This document shows, piece after piece, positions 27,391 to 35,984 of a stretch of 64,000 nt of DNA. This stretch comes from Vibrio ostreicida (lineage in GTDB: Bacteria; Pseudomonadota; Gammaproteobacteria; Enterobacterales; Vibrionaceae), in the NCBI RefSeq assembly GCF_013074385.2, contig NZ_JABEYA020000002.1:507368-571367 (forward strand). Direction: 5' to 3'. Position numbers and translations under genes: made by a program. The notes beneath the pieces were generated by a model. The model saw only the letters and a program-made list of their open reading frames with translations, ran no database searches and had not been told where the DNA came from. How positions within the stretch are numbered: the first letter of the stretch is position 1; each line of letters begins with the position of its first letter.

Positions 27391-28372
27391 TCACGTCGAG
27401 CAGACTGCTCTCGTATTACTGGGTATGGGCGAAGACGCAGCCGCGAAGGTTTTGCGTCACTTCACCCGAGATGAAACTCAGCGTGTCACCAAGTCGATGG
27501 CGCGTCTGAGTGGGATAAAAAGTGATAGAGCCAATGGCGTTATTCAGCATTTCTTCGAAGACTTTCGTCAGCATAGTGGTATTCGCGGTGCGTCCAAAGA
27601 ATACTTGTCGAATACGCTGCGAAAAGCCTTAGGCAATGATTTGGCTAAAGGTTTACTCAATAACCTTTATGGTGATGAAATTCGCAATAACATGCAGCGG
27701 CTGCAATGGGTGGAGTCTGAGGTGTTGGCACGGCTAGTGTCGAATGAACACCCTCAAATGCAAGCGATTTTTCTTGCCTATTTACCGGCGGAAAGTTCGT
27801 CTGCGGTCCTTCAGCACTTGCCGGAAGATTATCATGATGAGTTGCTCTATCGCATCGCTCAACTTCAAGATATCGACCATCAGGTCGCCAGCGATTTGAA
27901 TGATTTGATTGAACGCTGTATCGAACAGTCATCGGTCAGCCAAAGTGCACCAATGTCGGGCATAAAACAAGCGGCCGATATTATTAATCGCTTTGAAGGT
28001 GACCGTGGCTCATTGATGGAAATGCTCAAATTACATGATGAAGATGTTGTCGCTCAAATTGAGAAAAACATGTTCGACTTCATGGTCTTGGGTAGACAAC
28101 GTGAAGAAACAATGGACAGATTGGTTCAACAAATACCAACGGAACTCTGGAGTCTCGCCCTTAAAGGATCAGAAATTACGCTTCAACAAGCGATTAAGCG
28201 TTCAATGCCTCAGCGAATGATTACGGCGCTAGAAGATGATATGCAAGTCCGTGGTGCTGTTCCATTGAGCCGGGTTGAACGGGCCAGAAACGACATTATG
28301 CAAATGGTACGTGAGCTTGATGAAGAAGGTGAAATTGAGCTGCTTCTCTACGAAGAACCAACGGTGGAGTAA
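27353..28372 (+). CDS. fliG: Lateral motor switch protein FliG
   Basis: The 339-residue product is the rotor protein that meets the stator. The middle domain (NEHPQMQAIFLAYLPAESSS) and the charged C-terminal helix (RGAVPLSRVERARNDIMQMV) are visible. The ATG at 27353 is the only plausible start and lies inside fliF, an overlap of 38 bases, so translation is probably coupled. Confidence 0.94.
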   Translation: MNTAELNQKATLSHVEQTALVLLGMGEDAAAKVLRHFTRDETQRVTKSMARLSGIKSDRANGVIQHFFEDFRQHSGIRGASKEYLSNTLRKALGNDLAKGLLNNLYGDEIRNNMQRLQWVESEVLARLVSNEHPQMQAIFLAYLPAESSSAVLQHLPEDYHDELLYRIAQLQDIDHQVASDLNDLIERCIEQSSVSQSAPMSGIKQAADIINRFEGDRGSLMEMLKLHDEDVVAQIEKNMFDFMVLGRQREETMDRLVQQIPTELWSLALKGSEITLQQAIKRSMPQRMITALEDDMQVRGAVPLSRVERARNDIMQMVRELDEEGEIELLLYEEPTVE

Positions 28373-28376
28373 TTGT

Positions 28377-29126
28377 ATGTCACTGGTTAAATCCGATTTA
28401 CTAAAAATGCCGTCTACCGGGTATCGAATTCATCGCTTTCCACCACTGGCCGAGCCTGTTGATGAAAGCGAACTGAATTTAGAAGATTCATGGCAAGACG
28501 CTCAGGATGAGTTGCAACTTAAACTGGAGCAAGGGTTTCAAACCGGTCTTGAGCAAGGCCATGATGAAGGTATGCGTCAAGGTCTGTCACAAGGTCAACA
28601 ACAAGGCTTGCTCGAGGGTCAGAAAGAAGGATTTCAGAAAGGGTTTGTTTCCGGAGAGCAGTCTGGAAAACAGGCTTTTAATGAGGCGAGTAAACCGGTT
28701 CACGAGCTATACAGAACGCTTTCACATTGGCAGTCTGAGCGAGAGCAGCAGCAGCGCCATATCATTTGTGAATTAGTTCAAAAGGTGGCGCAACAAGTTA
28801 TTCGTGCAGAGTTGACTCTGATGCCTCAACAGATTCTTTCGTTGGTGGACGAGACGTTGGAGGCTATGCCAGGGAAAACCGAAAAAATCACGGTTCATTT
28901 AAATCCACAAGATCTTGAACGTCTCACTCAGATCAATTCAGAACTGCCCGACGCTTGGAAACTGGTCGCTAACTCAGAGCTGCCGCCGGGCGGTTGCCAT
29001 TTGGTCACCGATGACGCAGAAGCGGATGCGAGTTGCGATTCACGTTTGCAGGCTTGCATGGATAATGTGCAGCAACACCTGCTTGATGAGGTTAATCCTG
29101 ACAGAGTTGAAGAGTGCGATGAGTAA
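28377..29126 (+). CDS. fliH: Lateral flagellar export ATPase regulator FliH
   Basis: FliH dimers hold the ATPase FliI and bring it to the C ring. The product is 249 residues from the ATG at 28377, four bases after fliG; a longer frame through fliG is rejected. Residues 47-110 contain GxxxG-type repeats (GLEQGHDEGMRQGLSQGQQQ), the hallmark of FliH coiled coils. The last eight bases overlap fliI. Confidence 0.92.
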   Translation: MSLVKSDLLKMPSTGYRIHRFPPLAEPVDESELNLEDSWQDAQDELQLKLEQGFQTGLEQGHDEGMRQGLSQGQQQGLLEGQKEGFQKGFVSGEQSGKQAFNEASKPVHELYRTLSHWQSEREQQQRHIICELVQKVAQQVIRAELTLMPQQILSLVDETLEAMPGKTEKITVHLNPQDLERLTQINSELPDAWKLVANSELPPGGCHLVTDDAEADASCDSRLQACMDNVQQHLLDEVNPDRVEECDE

Positions 29127-30477
29127 TTCACTGGCCTTTGATTTGCTGTCTGAAAGAACAAACGACGCCATCGCATCACTGGACTCGATTCCTGTCGCCC
29201 GGGTCACTGGGCGCTTAGTTAAAGTCAGCGGTTTAATGCTTCAGGCAGTAGGATGCCGATTTAAACTTGAACAGCGTTGTCTGGTTGAAACGGCGGAAGG
29301 TGACATGATTGAGGCACAAGTTGTAGGGTTTGATCATACGATTGCGTATTTGATGCCGATTCGTCGTCTCGGTGGGTTATTTGCGGGTGCGAAAGTAGTG
29401 CCACTCGATGGAGACAGTACTGTTCAGTTAAGTGATAACTGGCTTGGGCGAGTCGTCAATGGGCTGGGGGAAGTCTTAGATGACGGGCCTGCGTTGAAAG
29501 GTGGGGATCGTGTTTCACTCGAACCTAAACCCATCAACCCTTTAAAGCGCCGTCCCGTTAACTCTCCCCTCAATGTTGGCGTACGAGCCATCAATGGATT
29601 ACTCACGGTAGGTAAAGGGCAACGAATTGGGTTAATGGCCGGCAGTGGTGTTGGTAAAAGTGTTTTGATGGGAATGATTACTCAAAATACCGAAGCTGAT
29701 GTCATTGTTGTTGGTTTGATTGGCGAACGAGGACGAGAAGTTCGTGAGTTTATTGAATCGAACTTGACGCCGGAATCCCGTAAGAAAGCAATCATTATTG
29801 CCTCACCTGCTGATGATTCACCATTGATGCGTCTTAGAGCCACGTTGCTTTGCCATCGGGTATCAGAGTATTTTCGTGACAAAGGCAAAGATGTGCTTTT
29901 AATGATGGATTCTTTGACACGTTATGCAATGGCACAACGAGAAATTGCTCTGGCATTGGGTGAGCCGCCTGCGACACGTGGCTATCCACCTTCCGTGTTC
30001 AACGTGTTACCGCAACTGTTAGAGCGAGCGGGTAACAGTGACAACCCACACGGTAGTCTTACCGCCATTTATACCATTCTTGCTGTCGGCGACGATCAAC
30101 AAGATCCGGTCGTGGACTCAGCGCGTGCGATTCTTGATGGGCACGTTGTATTGTCTCGCAAACTCGCAGAGCAAGGGCACTTTCCCGCGATTGACATCAA
30201 TGCCTCGATTAGCCGGTGTATGACCGCTTGTTCACAGCCCTCCCAGCGTGCATTGGCCAATGAATTCAGGAAGGCCTATTCCAACTATTTGCAGGTGAAA
30301 GACTTGCTGCCGTTGGGAGGATACCAACCCGGTCAGGACCTTGAACTTGATCGCGCGGTTGCGCTCTACCCCCAACTTCAGTCCTACCTTCAGCAACCGG
30401 CGGACTGTTCAGTGGACTATCAGCAAAGCTTGATCGAACTGGCGCAATTGTTTCAACCAGAGACAGGGGCAAGCTGA
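29119..30477 (+). CDS. fliI: Lateral flagellar export ATPase FliI
   Basis: The product is 452 residues from the ATG at 29119 that overlaps the fliH stop. It is a F1-beta-like ATPase: Walker A GLMAGSGVGKSVLM, GLIGERGREVREFIE, Walker B DVLLMMDSLTRYAMAQRE and PATRGYPPSVF are nearly identical to FliI family sequences. It energises substrate entry into the gate. The stop overlaps the fliJ start (TGATG). Confidence 0.96.
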   Translation: MSNSLAFDLLSERTNDAIASLDSIPVARVTGRLVKVSGLMLQAVGCRFKLEQRCLVETAEGDMIEAQVVGFDHTIAYLMPIRRLGGLFAGAKVVPLDGDSTVQLSDNWLGRVVNGLGEVLDDGPALKGGDRVSLEPKPINPLKRRPVNSPLNVGVRAINGLLTVGKGQRIGLMAGSGVGKSVLMGMITQNTEADVIVVGLIGERGREVREFIESNLTPESRKKAIIIASPADDSPLMRLRATLLCHRVSEYFRDKGKDVLLMMDSLTRYAMAQREIALALGEPPATRGYPPSVFNVLPQLLERAGNSDNPHGSLTAIYTILAVGDDQQDPVVDSARAILDGHVVLSRKLAEQGHFPAIDINASISRCMTACSQPSQRALANEFRKAYSNYLQVKDLLPLGGYQPGQDLELDRAVALYPQLQSYLQQPADCSVDYQQSLIELAQLFQPETGAS

Positions 30478-30920
30478 TGGAAGAAAAGTGGCTAGCGGTG
30501 GAAAAGTTCCACAAGTTAGAGCAAAAGAAACGTGACATTATGTCGACCCAACTTGAATCTATGCGGAAAAAGCAAGCAACGGCGAGTCTTCATTTGGATC
30601 AACTCTCAGTCCTTAAAGGTCAAATGAAGCCCAAGCCATTGCAATCGAATGGGGTCGGCTTACATCGTGAAGCATTCATCAACTGTAGCCGTGTCGACCA
30701 AATGCTGGGCAAGATGATTCTCCATCAAGAGCAGGAACAGGCGCTGATGGAGGCTGAATGTTTGAGTTTAACGCACCAGTTAGCCACCAAGTACAAGCGA
30801 GTGAAGATTTTGGAAAACACCTTAGAAGGGTGGAAAAATGAGCGTCGAATTTGTCGTCAAATTCGTGAAGATATTGCGCTAGAGGAGAATATTAGTAGCC
30901 GTTTTGTACAAAAAGCTTAA
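30477..30920 (+). CDS. fliJ: Lateral flagellar export protein FliJ
   Basis: The 147-residue product is almost all helix and rich in Lys, Glu and Gln, as expected for the antiparallel coiled coil of FliJ, which inserts into the FliI hexamer. Sequence conservation in FliJ is low; the call relies on size, coiled-coil character and position immediately after fliI with a one-base overlap. Confidence 0.9.
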   Translation: MEEKWLAVEKFHKLEQKKRDIMSTQLESMRKKQATASLHLDQLSVLKGQMKPKPLQSNGVGLHREAFINCSRVDQMLGKMILHQEQEQALMEAECLSLTHQLATKYKRVKILENTLEGWKNERRICRQIREDIALEENISSRFVQKA

Positions 30921-30999
30921 TAATGCGCCACTGGTAGGGCTTTGCGTGTTGTTAACTCAATGAGCCTGATTGTGTTCTGAGGAGAGAATAAGGTTTCGT

Positions 31000-32370
31000 A
31001 TGCTTAAGTTGAAAGACGCAAATGTTTTGATTATTAAAGAGTTTCCTAATAAAAATATCAGCATTTCCAGTCTCATGCTGTCACTGGGGATAAAGCAACA
31101 CAAAATTCTTCATATCAATGCTCCTGCCGACGCGCTTAAGCGAACCTTTCATGGCAGGTTCGATATCCTCATTTGTGATCACATGTTCAACAACAGTCAG
31201 CTTAAGTCGCTGGACGTAATTCGTGAGATGCAAAAGGCCAATGTAATTGATGACGGCAGTGTCATCATTATGGATTGCCTTGATAGTCGCCTTAAAGATG
31301 CCTCATGCTACTTAGCGGATGTCCACCTCCGGCCAGAGAATAGCCAACAAGAGCTCCAAACACTCATTCGTAGAACCTTCGATCAGAAAAACAAAGTCAT
31401 ACCGCTCTTGCGACGCGAGGGCATCGACTCTGCTGAGGAAATGGAGCAACGCTATCAGTTTTTTGAGCAGCATTATCTTGAGTATCAGTACGACTTAAAA
31501 CGTCATCGTGCTTACCATTATTTGAGCAATAGAGAATTAAAGAAAGCCACAGAAATTTACGGCGTGTTAATAAAAGACAGTGGCAAGCGGGATCATTCTC
31601 TGGAGATCAGCCTCTTTCTCAACGCGTTAGTATTGAATGGTCAATCAAAGGATGCTTTAGAGTTATTTGCCAAGTTTGCGTCGTCTAAGTTCGAATTAGG
31701 CCAGCCCTTCGATGAGATAGGGGTCTTGATTCAGTTACGTGAAGGTAATATGTCTCAAGCAGCGGACATGCTGAAAAGCTCCGGTGCGCGTTGGGGGTTC
31801 AACTTGGCGCAGCGATCCATCCTTGCTTTAACGAGTCTCGTCTTAGGAAAGTATGACGAAGCTCTAGTGCATTTTTCGTCCAATGTGACTGTTGCGAAGA
31901 TCCTTAACCAAAATGTGGCTCAACATACATTAAATTACCTATTTTCCTTACTGATGCTCTGGATGCGCAGTGAAGAAGGAAGCGGACTCTACGAGCGCAA
32001 ATTTAATCAGGTCATCAAGGAAATATCCCGCTTAAAGTTGAAAGAGAGTGAACACCAACATCTTGCGATTATTCTCCTCCATGCTGAGTTTTTGCTTGGG
32101 AACCGTCAAAATGCTGAGTCAGTCATTGATTCCTTCGTCAAAAAAGTAGAAAAAACAGGCTGTGTTGCGAAACTTCATGCTCTGTATCTTTCTTCAGGCT
32201 TATCGAATAAAGCGCATGCCTCTTTGATATTTAATCGACTCGCGTCTAATAGTGCAGTCTTTATGTTTGAACCCTTGCCGCCAGCTTGTGCGGCCTTAGT
32301 CAAAGCGATTGACTTCAAAGCTTTTTCGCTTGACATGCAACGCTGTAATCGCGTCAAAGTGAGTGAGTAG
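31000..32370 (+). CDS. Degenerate receiver domain with TPR-like repeats
   Basis: The 456-residue product starts with a receiver-like domain (about residues 1-120). The phospho-acceptor aspartate is kept (FDILICD, residue 60), but the N-terminal acidic pair is replaced (VLIIKEFPN) and the usual lysine in the KP motif is Arg111 (HLRPEN). The rest, from about 150 to 440, is helical with TPR-like pairs such as NRELKKATEIYGVLIK and LGKYDEALVHFSS. No output domain for DNA binding or catalysis is visible, so it may act through protein contacts. AAGGTTTCGT precedes the ATG. It lies 79 bases behind fliJ on the same strand. Function unknown. Confidence 0.72.
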   Translation: MLKLKDANVLIIKEFPNKNISISSLMLSLGIKQHKILHINAPADALKRTFHGRFDILICDHMFNNSQLKSLDVIREMQKANVIDDGSVIIMDCLDSRLKDASCYLADVHLRPENSQQELQTLIRRTFDQKNKVIPLLRREGIDSAEEMEQRYQFFEQHYLEYQYDLKRHRAYHYLSNRELKKATEIYGVLIKDSGKRDHSLEISLFLNALVLNGQSKDALELFAKFASSKFELGQPFDEIGVLIQLREGNMSQAADMLKSSGARWGFNLAQRSILALTSLVLGKYDEALVHFSSNVTVAKILNQNVAQHTLNYLFSLLMLWMRSEEGSGLYERKFNQVIKEISRLKLKESEHQHLAIILLHAEFLLGNRQNAESVIDSFVKKVEKTGCVAKLHALYLSSGLSNKAHASLIFNRLASNSAVFMFEPLPPACAALVKAIDFKAFSLDMQRCNRVKVSE

Positions 32371-32550
32371 TTTCTCGTTTTATTCACTCCCCCTGTTAAG
32401 GCGACACCACTGAAAATAATATTAAATACAAATTTTTTCTTTGCGAGGCGGTTTCCGAATTAGGGGTCTAACCCTTTCGTGCTGACGAGGTATTTGTACA
32501 ATGTCAGTTAATATGATTCGCCAATGGCTAAACTGTGAAACTGGGTCAAT

Positions 32551-33519
32551 ATGGAATCCAATCAACTCACTGTGATGGTGTCTGGTATTCAGGGAACAAG
32601 GTTTTTCAACCTGTCGTTCAGGGCTATTGCAGGCATTAAATATACATTGCTGTTTATTGTAGTCATGTTTGTTAGCTTGATCGGGTTACTTTCGATATTG
32701 GCCGATGACGCTTCGGATTCGGCCAAAGAAAAAACGCAATGGATGAGCAAGACATACTCGCTGGAAAAAGAATTGTTGCGTTCACATGAGTTCCAGACTG
32801 ATCTCGAGTCGAGCTTAAATCGAAAACAGCAAGATCTTGCTTATGTGACTGAAAAGTTGCGCGATATTGAGTCAGCGCTTAAGTTATCCAATGAATCTCT
32901 GGATCTTAGAGAAAGAGTGAATATTGCTGCCCTAAACACCGCAGTACGCCATCAAATGATGCAGCTGATTCCCAATGGTAAACCAGTACGAACGGGTTAT
33001 TTGTCGTCACGCTACGGTAATCGAATTCATCCGGTCACCAAAACTAAGGCAATGCACCATGGAATCGATTACGCCGTTAGCATGGGAACGCCGATATACG
33101 CGCCTGCGGATGGCATAATAGCGATGGCGAGAAAAAGCAACAGGGGCTCGGGTAACTTCCTTAGGATTACTCATTCATTTGGCTTCACTTCTTCTTATTC
33201 TCACTTGAAGTCTTTTAAAGTGGAACGAGGTGATTACGTCAAGAAGGGCGATCTGATTGGTCTGTCCGGAAATTCTGGATTGTCCACCGGATATCACCTC
33301 CACTATGAGATTCGATTGGTGGGGCGTTCACTGGATCCGTTGCCTTATACACAATGGGAAATGAATAATTTTGAATCGATTTTCGAATCGAATAAGGAGG
33401 TAGAATGGGATTACTTAGTAAAACGAATAGAGAGTCAAATAGCGACTGCTCTCAAACTGTCATCGCGGAAGGCGCCTTCATTGAAGGACAACTCAAGCTT
33501 ACTTGTAACATCCAGATAG
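32551..33519 (+). CDS. Membrane-anchored M23 (LytM-type) peptidase
   Basis: The 322-residue product has one membrane segment (about 31-51), a coiled coil (about 65-125) and a LytM/M23 zinc peptidase domain. Zinc ligands are visible as HHGID (His169, Asp173) and HLH (His249, His251), with YSHL (His218) between them, so it should be active on peptidoglycan cross-bridges. The C-terminal 38 residues are read from DNA shared with the next gene. M23 peptidase-bactofilin pairs occur in many bacteria, for example csd1-ccmA in Helicobacter, where they shape the cell wall. Here the pair lies beside the lateral flagellar operon. The start has only a poor ribosome site. Confidence 0.86.
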   Translation: MESNQLTVMVSGIQGTRFFNLSFRAIAGIKYTLLFIVVMFVSLIGLLSILADDASDSAKEKTQWMSKTYSLEKELLRSHEFQTDLESSLNRKQQDLAYVTEKLRDIESALKLSNESLDLRERVNIAALNTAVRHQMMQLIPNGKPVRTGYLSSRYGNRIHPVTKTKAMHHGIDYAVSMGTPIYAPADGIIAMARKSNRGSGNFLRITHSFGFTSSYSHLKSFKVERGDYVKKGDLIGLSGNSGLSTGYHLHYEIRLVGRSLDPLPYTQWEMNNFESIFESNKEVEWDYLVKRIESQIATALKLSSRKAPSLKDNSSLLVTSR

Positions 33520-33845
33520 ATGGCCAGATTAAAGGTAATATAGAGACAGACCGAACGGTCACTATTAGTGCAACAGGGGCGGTCGAGGGCTCTATAAAAT
33601 CAGAACGTCTCATTATTAATGGTCGTTTCACCGGCAAGGTATACACAAAAAATCTTGAGATACTTGAGCATGGCTACCTTGAAGGGGAGGTCTCGGCGAG
33701 CGAATTCACGATCGAGAAAGGGGGTGTTTTTCTCGGTAATTCAAAAAATGTGGTCCGCGAAGAGGTGGTTAACCTTGATGTCACTAAAAAGACGACCAAA
33801 GCCAGAGCGAAGGCCGATATTGATAAATCGGGCCAGTGTGCCTAA
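33405..33845 (+). CDS. Bactofilin (polymer-forming cytoskeletal protein)
   Basis: The 146-residue product has the bactofilin core near residues 18-110: repeated short beta-strands such as CNIQIDGQIKGNIETDRTV, GAVEGSIKSERLIINGRFTG and LEGEVSASEFTIEKGG. Bactofilins polymerise without nucleotides and act as scaffolds at the membrane. A strong AGGAGG stands six bases before the ATG, inside the M23 gene, giving a 115-base overlap. The shared reading suggests that the two proteins are made together. The C-terminal tail is lysine-rich and probably unstructured. Confidence 0.9.
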   Translation: MGLLSKTNRESNSDCSQTVIAEGAFIEGQLKLTCNIQIDGQIKGNIETDRTVTISATGAVEGSIKSERLIINGRFTGKVYTKNLEILEHGYLEGEVSASEFTIEKGGVFLGNSKNVVREEVVNLDVTKKTTKARAKADIDKSGQCA

Positions 33846-33977
33846 GCCATTAGTCTTTGAATGTCGATTCAAGTTATGGGCCTGTGTCTGATATGCCAGT
33901 CATCATCCGGCTGGCGTTTGCACTGTTGACATTCGATAAACCAAGCCCGCGTCGTATTCAGCGATGGGTTGTGAACA

Positions 33978-34742
33978 TTATTTGAATTGATTTAGAATCT
34001 GTTGATATTCGGTCGTTTTTTTAAATGAATCTAATGCAGATTGCATTTCCTGAACGAGTTGCCGAGGTGTTTCTCTATTGAGTGAAAAATAGTTATCGTT
34101 ATATTGAAATGTATAGACTCGTTCAAAGCTATTTACGTCCAGATCAAGATCTGAAAACTGCGCTTGCGCGCCTGTCCAATTCGATGCCCACAAATCAATT
34201 CTGCCTTTATCGAGTTGTCTAGCCAGCAAGGCTTTACTGTGTATTCGAACGATGTTTTTATCCGGTATGTTTAATTTCTCCAAGCGTTTTTCAAGACTGT
34301 CTCCTCTGACAACGCCAATCCTGTATTGTGACAAGTCTGCCCTTTTTTGTATGGTGATATTTCGCTCTTTTCTCGCAATGAGGAAAGAGGGCGTCCCTTG
34401 TGAAATTGGACCCACCCACAAAAATAACGATTCGCGCTCCGGTTTGCGTGAGGTAGCAAATAGTACGCTGCCTTTATTGTTAAGCGCATATTTGTAGCCC
34501 CTCGCCCAAGGTATGACCTGTATGTCGATACGACTAAGTTGAGAATTGGCATGTTTTGCAGCCCCCAGTAATACTTCGACGGATAACCCGGTTAATTGAC
34601 CACTAGAATCAATAAAATTGAGGGGATGATATTCTTCGGTGATAAATGTTAATTCAAACCAAGGATCTGAAGGTGGCAGCTCAGCGTTGGACACGAAGGA
34701 AAAAAACAGTAAAAAAAACAGTGAAAGTGGCCTTAACATCAT
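33978..34742 (-). CDS. Periplasmic solute-binding protein, family 3 type
   Basis: The product is 254 residues from the ATG at 34742 (AAGGAT upstream). A signal peptide ends near SNAELPP. The fold of bacterial extracellular solute-binding proteins of family 3 is indicated by LTFITEEYHPLNFIDSSGQL at the start, by YRIGVVRGDSLEKRLEKLN in the middle and by the C-terminal helix TEYQQILNQF. No transporter genes are nearby, so it may serve as a sensor or as an orphan binding protein. Ligand unknown. It is convergent with the bactofilin gene. Confidence 0.8.
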   Translation of the reverse strand: MMLRPLSLFFLLFFSFVSNAELPPSDPWFELTFITEEYHPLNFIDSSGQLTGLSVEVLLGAAKHANSQLSRIDIQVIPWARGYKYALNNKGSVLFATSRKPERESLFLWVGPISQGTPSFLIARKERNITIQKRADLSQYRIGVVRGDSLEKRLEKLNIPDKNIVRIHSKALLARQLDKGRIDLWASNWTGAQAQFSDLDLDVNSFERVYTFQYNDNYFSLNRETPRQLVQEMQSALDSFKKTTEYQQILNQFK

Positions 34743-35267
34743 CAATATCCTTAATTATTCCCTCCAAGTCTAGCTGAACAATGGATAATCATATTGATTT
34801 TTTCGCCTATACATGATTTCAAATTTTTTGATGCTTACAAAGCGTTTAAAGACGCGGATTGAAACAGTAGCGCAAGCCAATTGGTGCGCGCTAGGGAGGA
34901 GAAATCGTCCAGCGTACTTTGGTGGATAAACCATCACCAATGATGGGACATCTGAAGTAAGCTTTGCAACCAGTTCTCTACCGTCCCGCTGATCATTAAC
35001 GAAACATCAGCGGCAGTGAGTCATTCTGCCTAGGCTATAGGGAGGGTGACCCTAACGGATGGCTGAATTTTGATGTAATGTCATTTTTATCAAATGAAAC
35101 GGTGAATGGCTTTTGTTTTATTGGTTAATTAAGTAACATATTCAGCGTACAACGGGGGAAGGAGGAAGTGGTGATAGGGTAGGTCGTGTTCTTGGAGAAC
35201 GATGTTCAGTGTATCCAGCGGCCTGTATTGCCACTAATGTGAATAACACGGATTTCATGGGCAGAGC
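34743..35267. other. Gene-free stretch with several hairpins
   Basis: No gene is seen in these 525 bases between two divergent genes. Within about 34,870-35,060 there are successive inverted repeats: TAGCGC to GCGCTA around CCAATTGG near 34,870-34,895; CCATCA and TGATGG around four bases (34928-34943); CCGCTGAT and ATCAGCGG, a perfect 8-base stem around twelve bases (34986-35013); and AGGGT-G-ACCCT near 35,045-35,055. The series looks like a structured RNA or a set of operators. I could not match it to a known riboswitch class on either strand. Confidence 0.5.
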
Positions 35268-35984
35268 GTGAGTAAACATAGATATCTTTGTGACGATGTT
35301 GTCTTCGATATGGATAGAATGACGATCAGTACCCAACATCAAGTGCGATCGCTGAATTACAATGAATGTTTGTTTTTTCAAAAACTTCTCGATAACCCCA
35401 ATCGTGTCGTCAGCAAAAACACCCTTAAATCGGTATCTTGGCCAGATACGATTGTCACCGATTCATCTTTGCAGAAAGCGGGGCAAAAAATTCGGCTTGC
35501 ACTGACTATTTCAGATCATATTGAGCTTGAAACCGTTTCAGGCGTCGGCTATCGCCTCCATTGCCGTTCGGTGGAGCACAAGTTAAAAAATGAAGAGGTG
35601 AAGGTATCACACACAGTCAAGCGTTCGGGTTATCTGTGGTTAAACGCGATTTTGGCGTTGGCTTCTGTTGGCCTTGTTGTGTTATCCCTGTGGGAACTGT
35701 CTAAACAAACCAATCATCATCTGATTTCTTACCTGCATCCTGACTACGATATTCAGCTTTTAGGCAACAAACAGCTTATTACGATAAAAGGCGCAGTGAT
35801 ACCGACTGAAATTAGCGATTTGTTCCAAGGTTCCGATTGTGATTGTCTGTATTTTTTTAGCGCCAAAGCCAGCCGTTATGAGGTCTCTGTATACAATAAA
35901 AGCACACATCATAGTGAGAGCTATCTGGTGGAGCGAGAACGACTGCCTAAGGTTATTGAGGAGCTGAACAATGAACAACGTTAA
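35268..35984 (+). CDS. VtrA/ToxR-like transmembrane transcription factor
   Basis: The 238-residue product has an N-terminal winged-helix DNA-binding domain of the OmpR/ToxR type (residues 1-100: LNYNECLFFQKLLDNPNRVV, then TVSGVGYRLH), one membrane segment (about 121-142) and a periplasmic domain with a close Cys pair (SDCDCLYFF). This is the layout of ToxR, TcpP and VtrA, which sense bile or envelope signals in the periplasm and bind promoters while anchored in the membrane. The next gene starts before this one stops, as vtrC does behind vtrA. The target genes are not known; the small outer-membrane barrel gene next door is a candidate. Confidence 0.8.
   Translation: MSKHRYLCDDVVFDMDRMTISTQHQVRSLNYNECLFFQKLLDNPNRVVSKNTLKSVSWPDTIVTDSSLQKAGQKIRLALTISDHIELETVSGVGYRLHCRSVEHKLKNEEVKVSHTVKRSGYLWLNAILALASVGLVVLSLWELSKQTNHHLISYLHPDYDIQLLGNKQLITIKGAVIPTEISDLFQGSDCDCLYFFSAKASRYEVSVYNKSTHHSESYLVERERLPKVIEELNNEQR

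Noticed and set aside
34900..35075. Cyclic di-GMP (GEMM) riboswitch or RNase P-like RNA
   Set aside because: Some short pieces look alike (GGGTGACCCTAACGGATGG, GGGAGGAG), but the conserved core elements of either class are missing on both strands.
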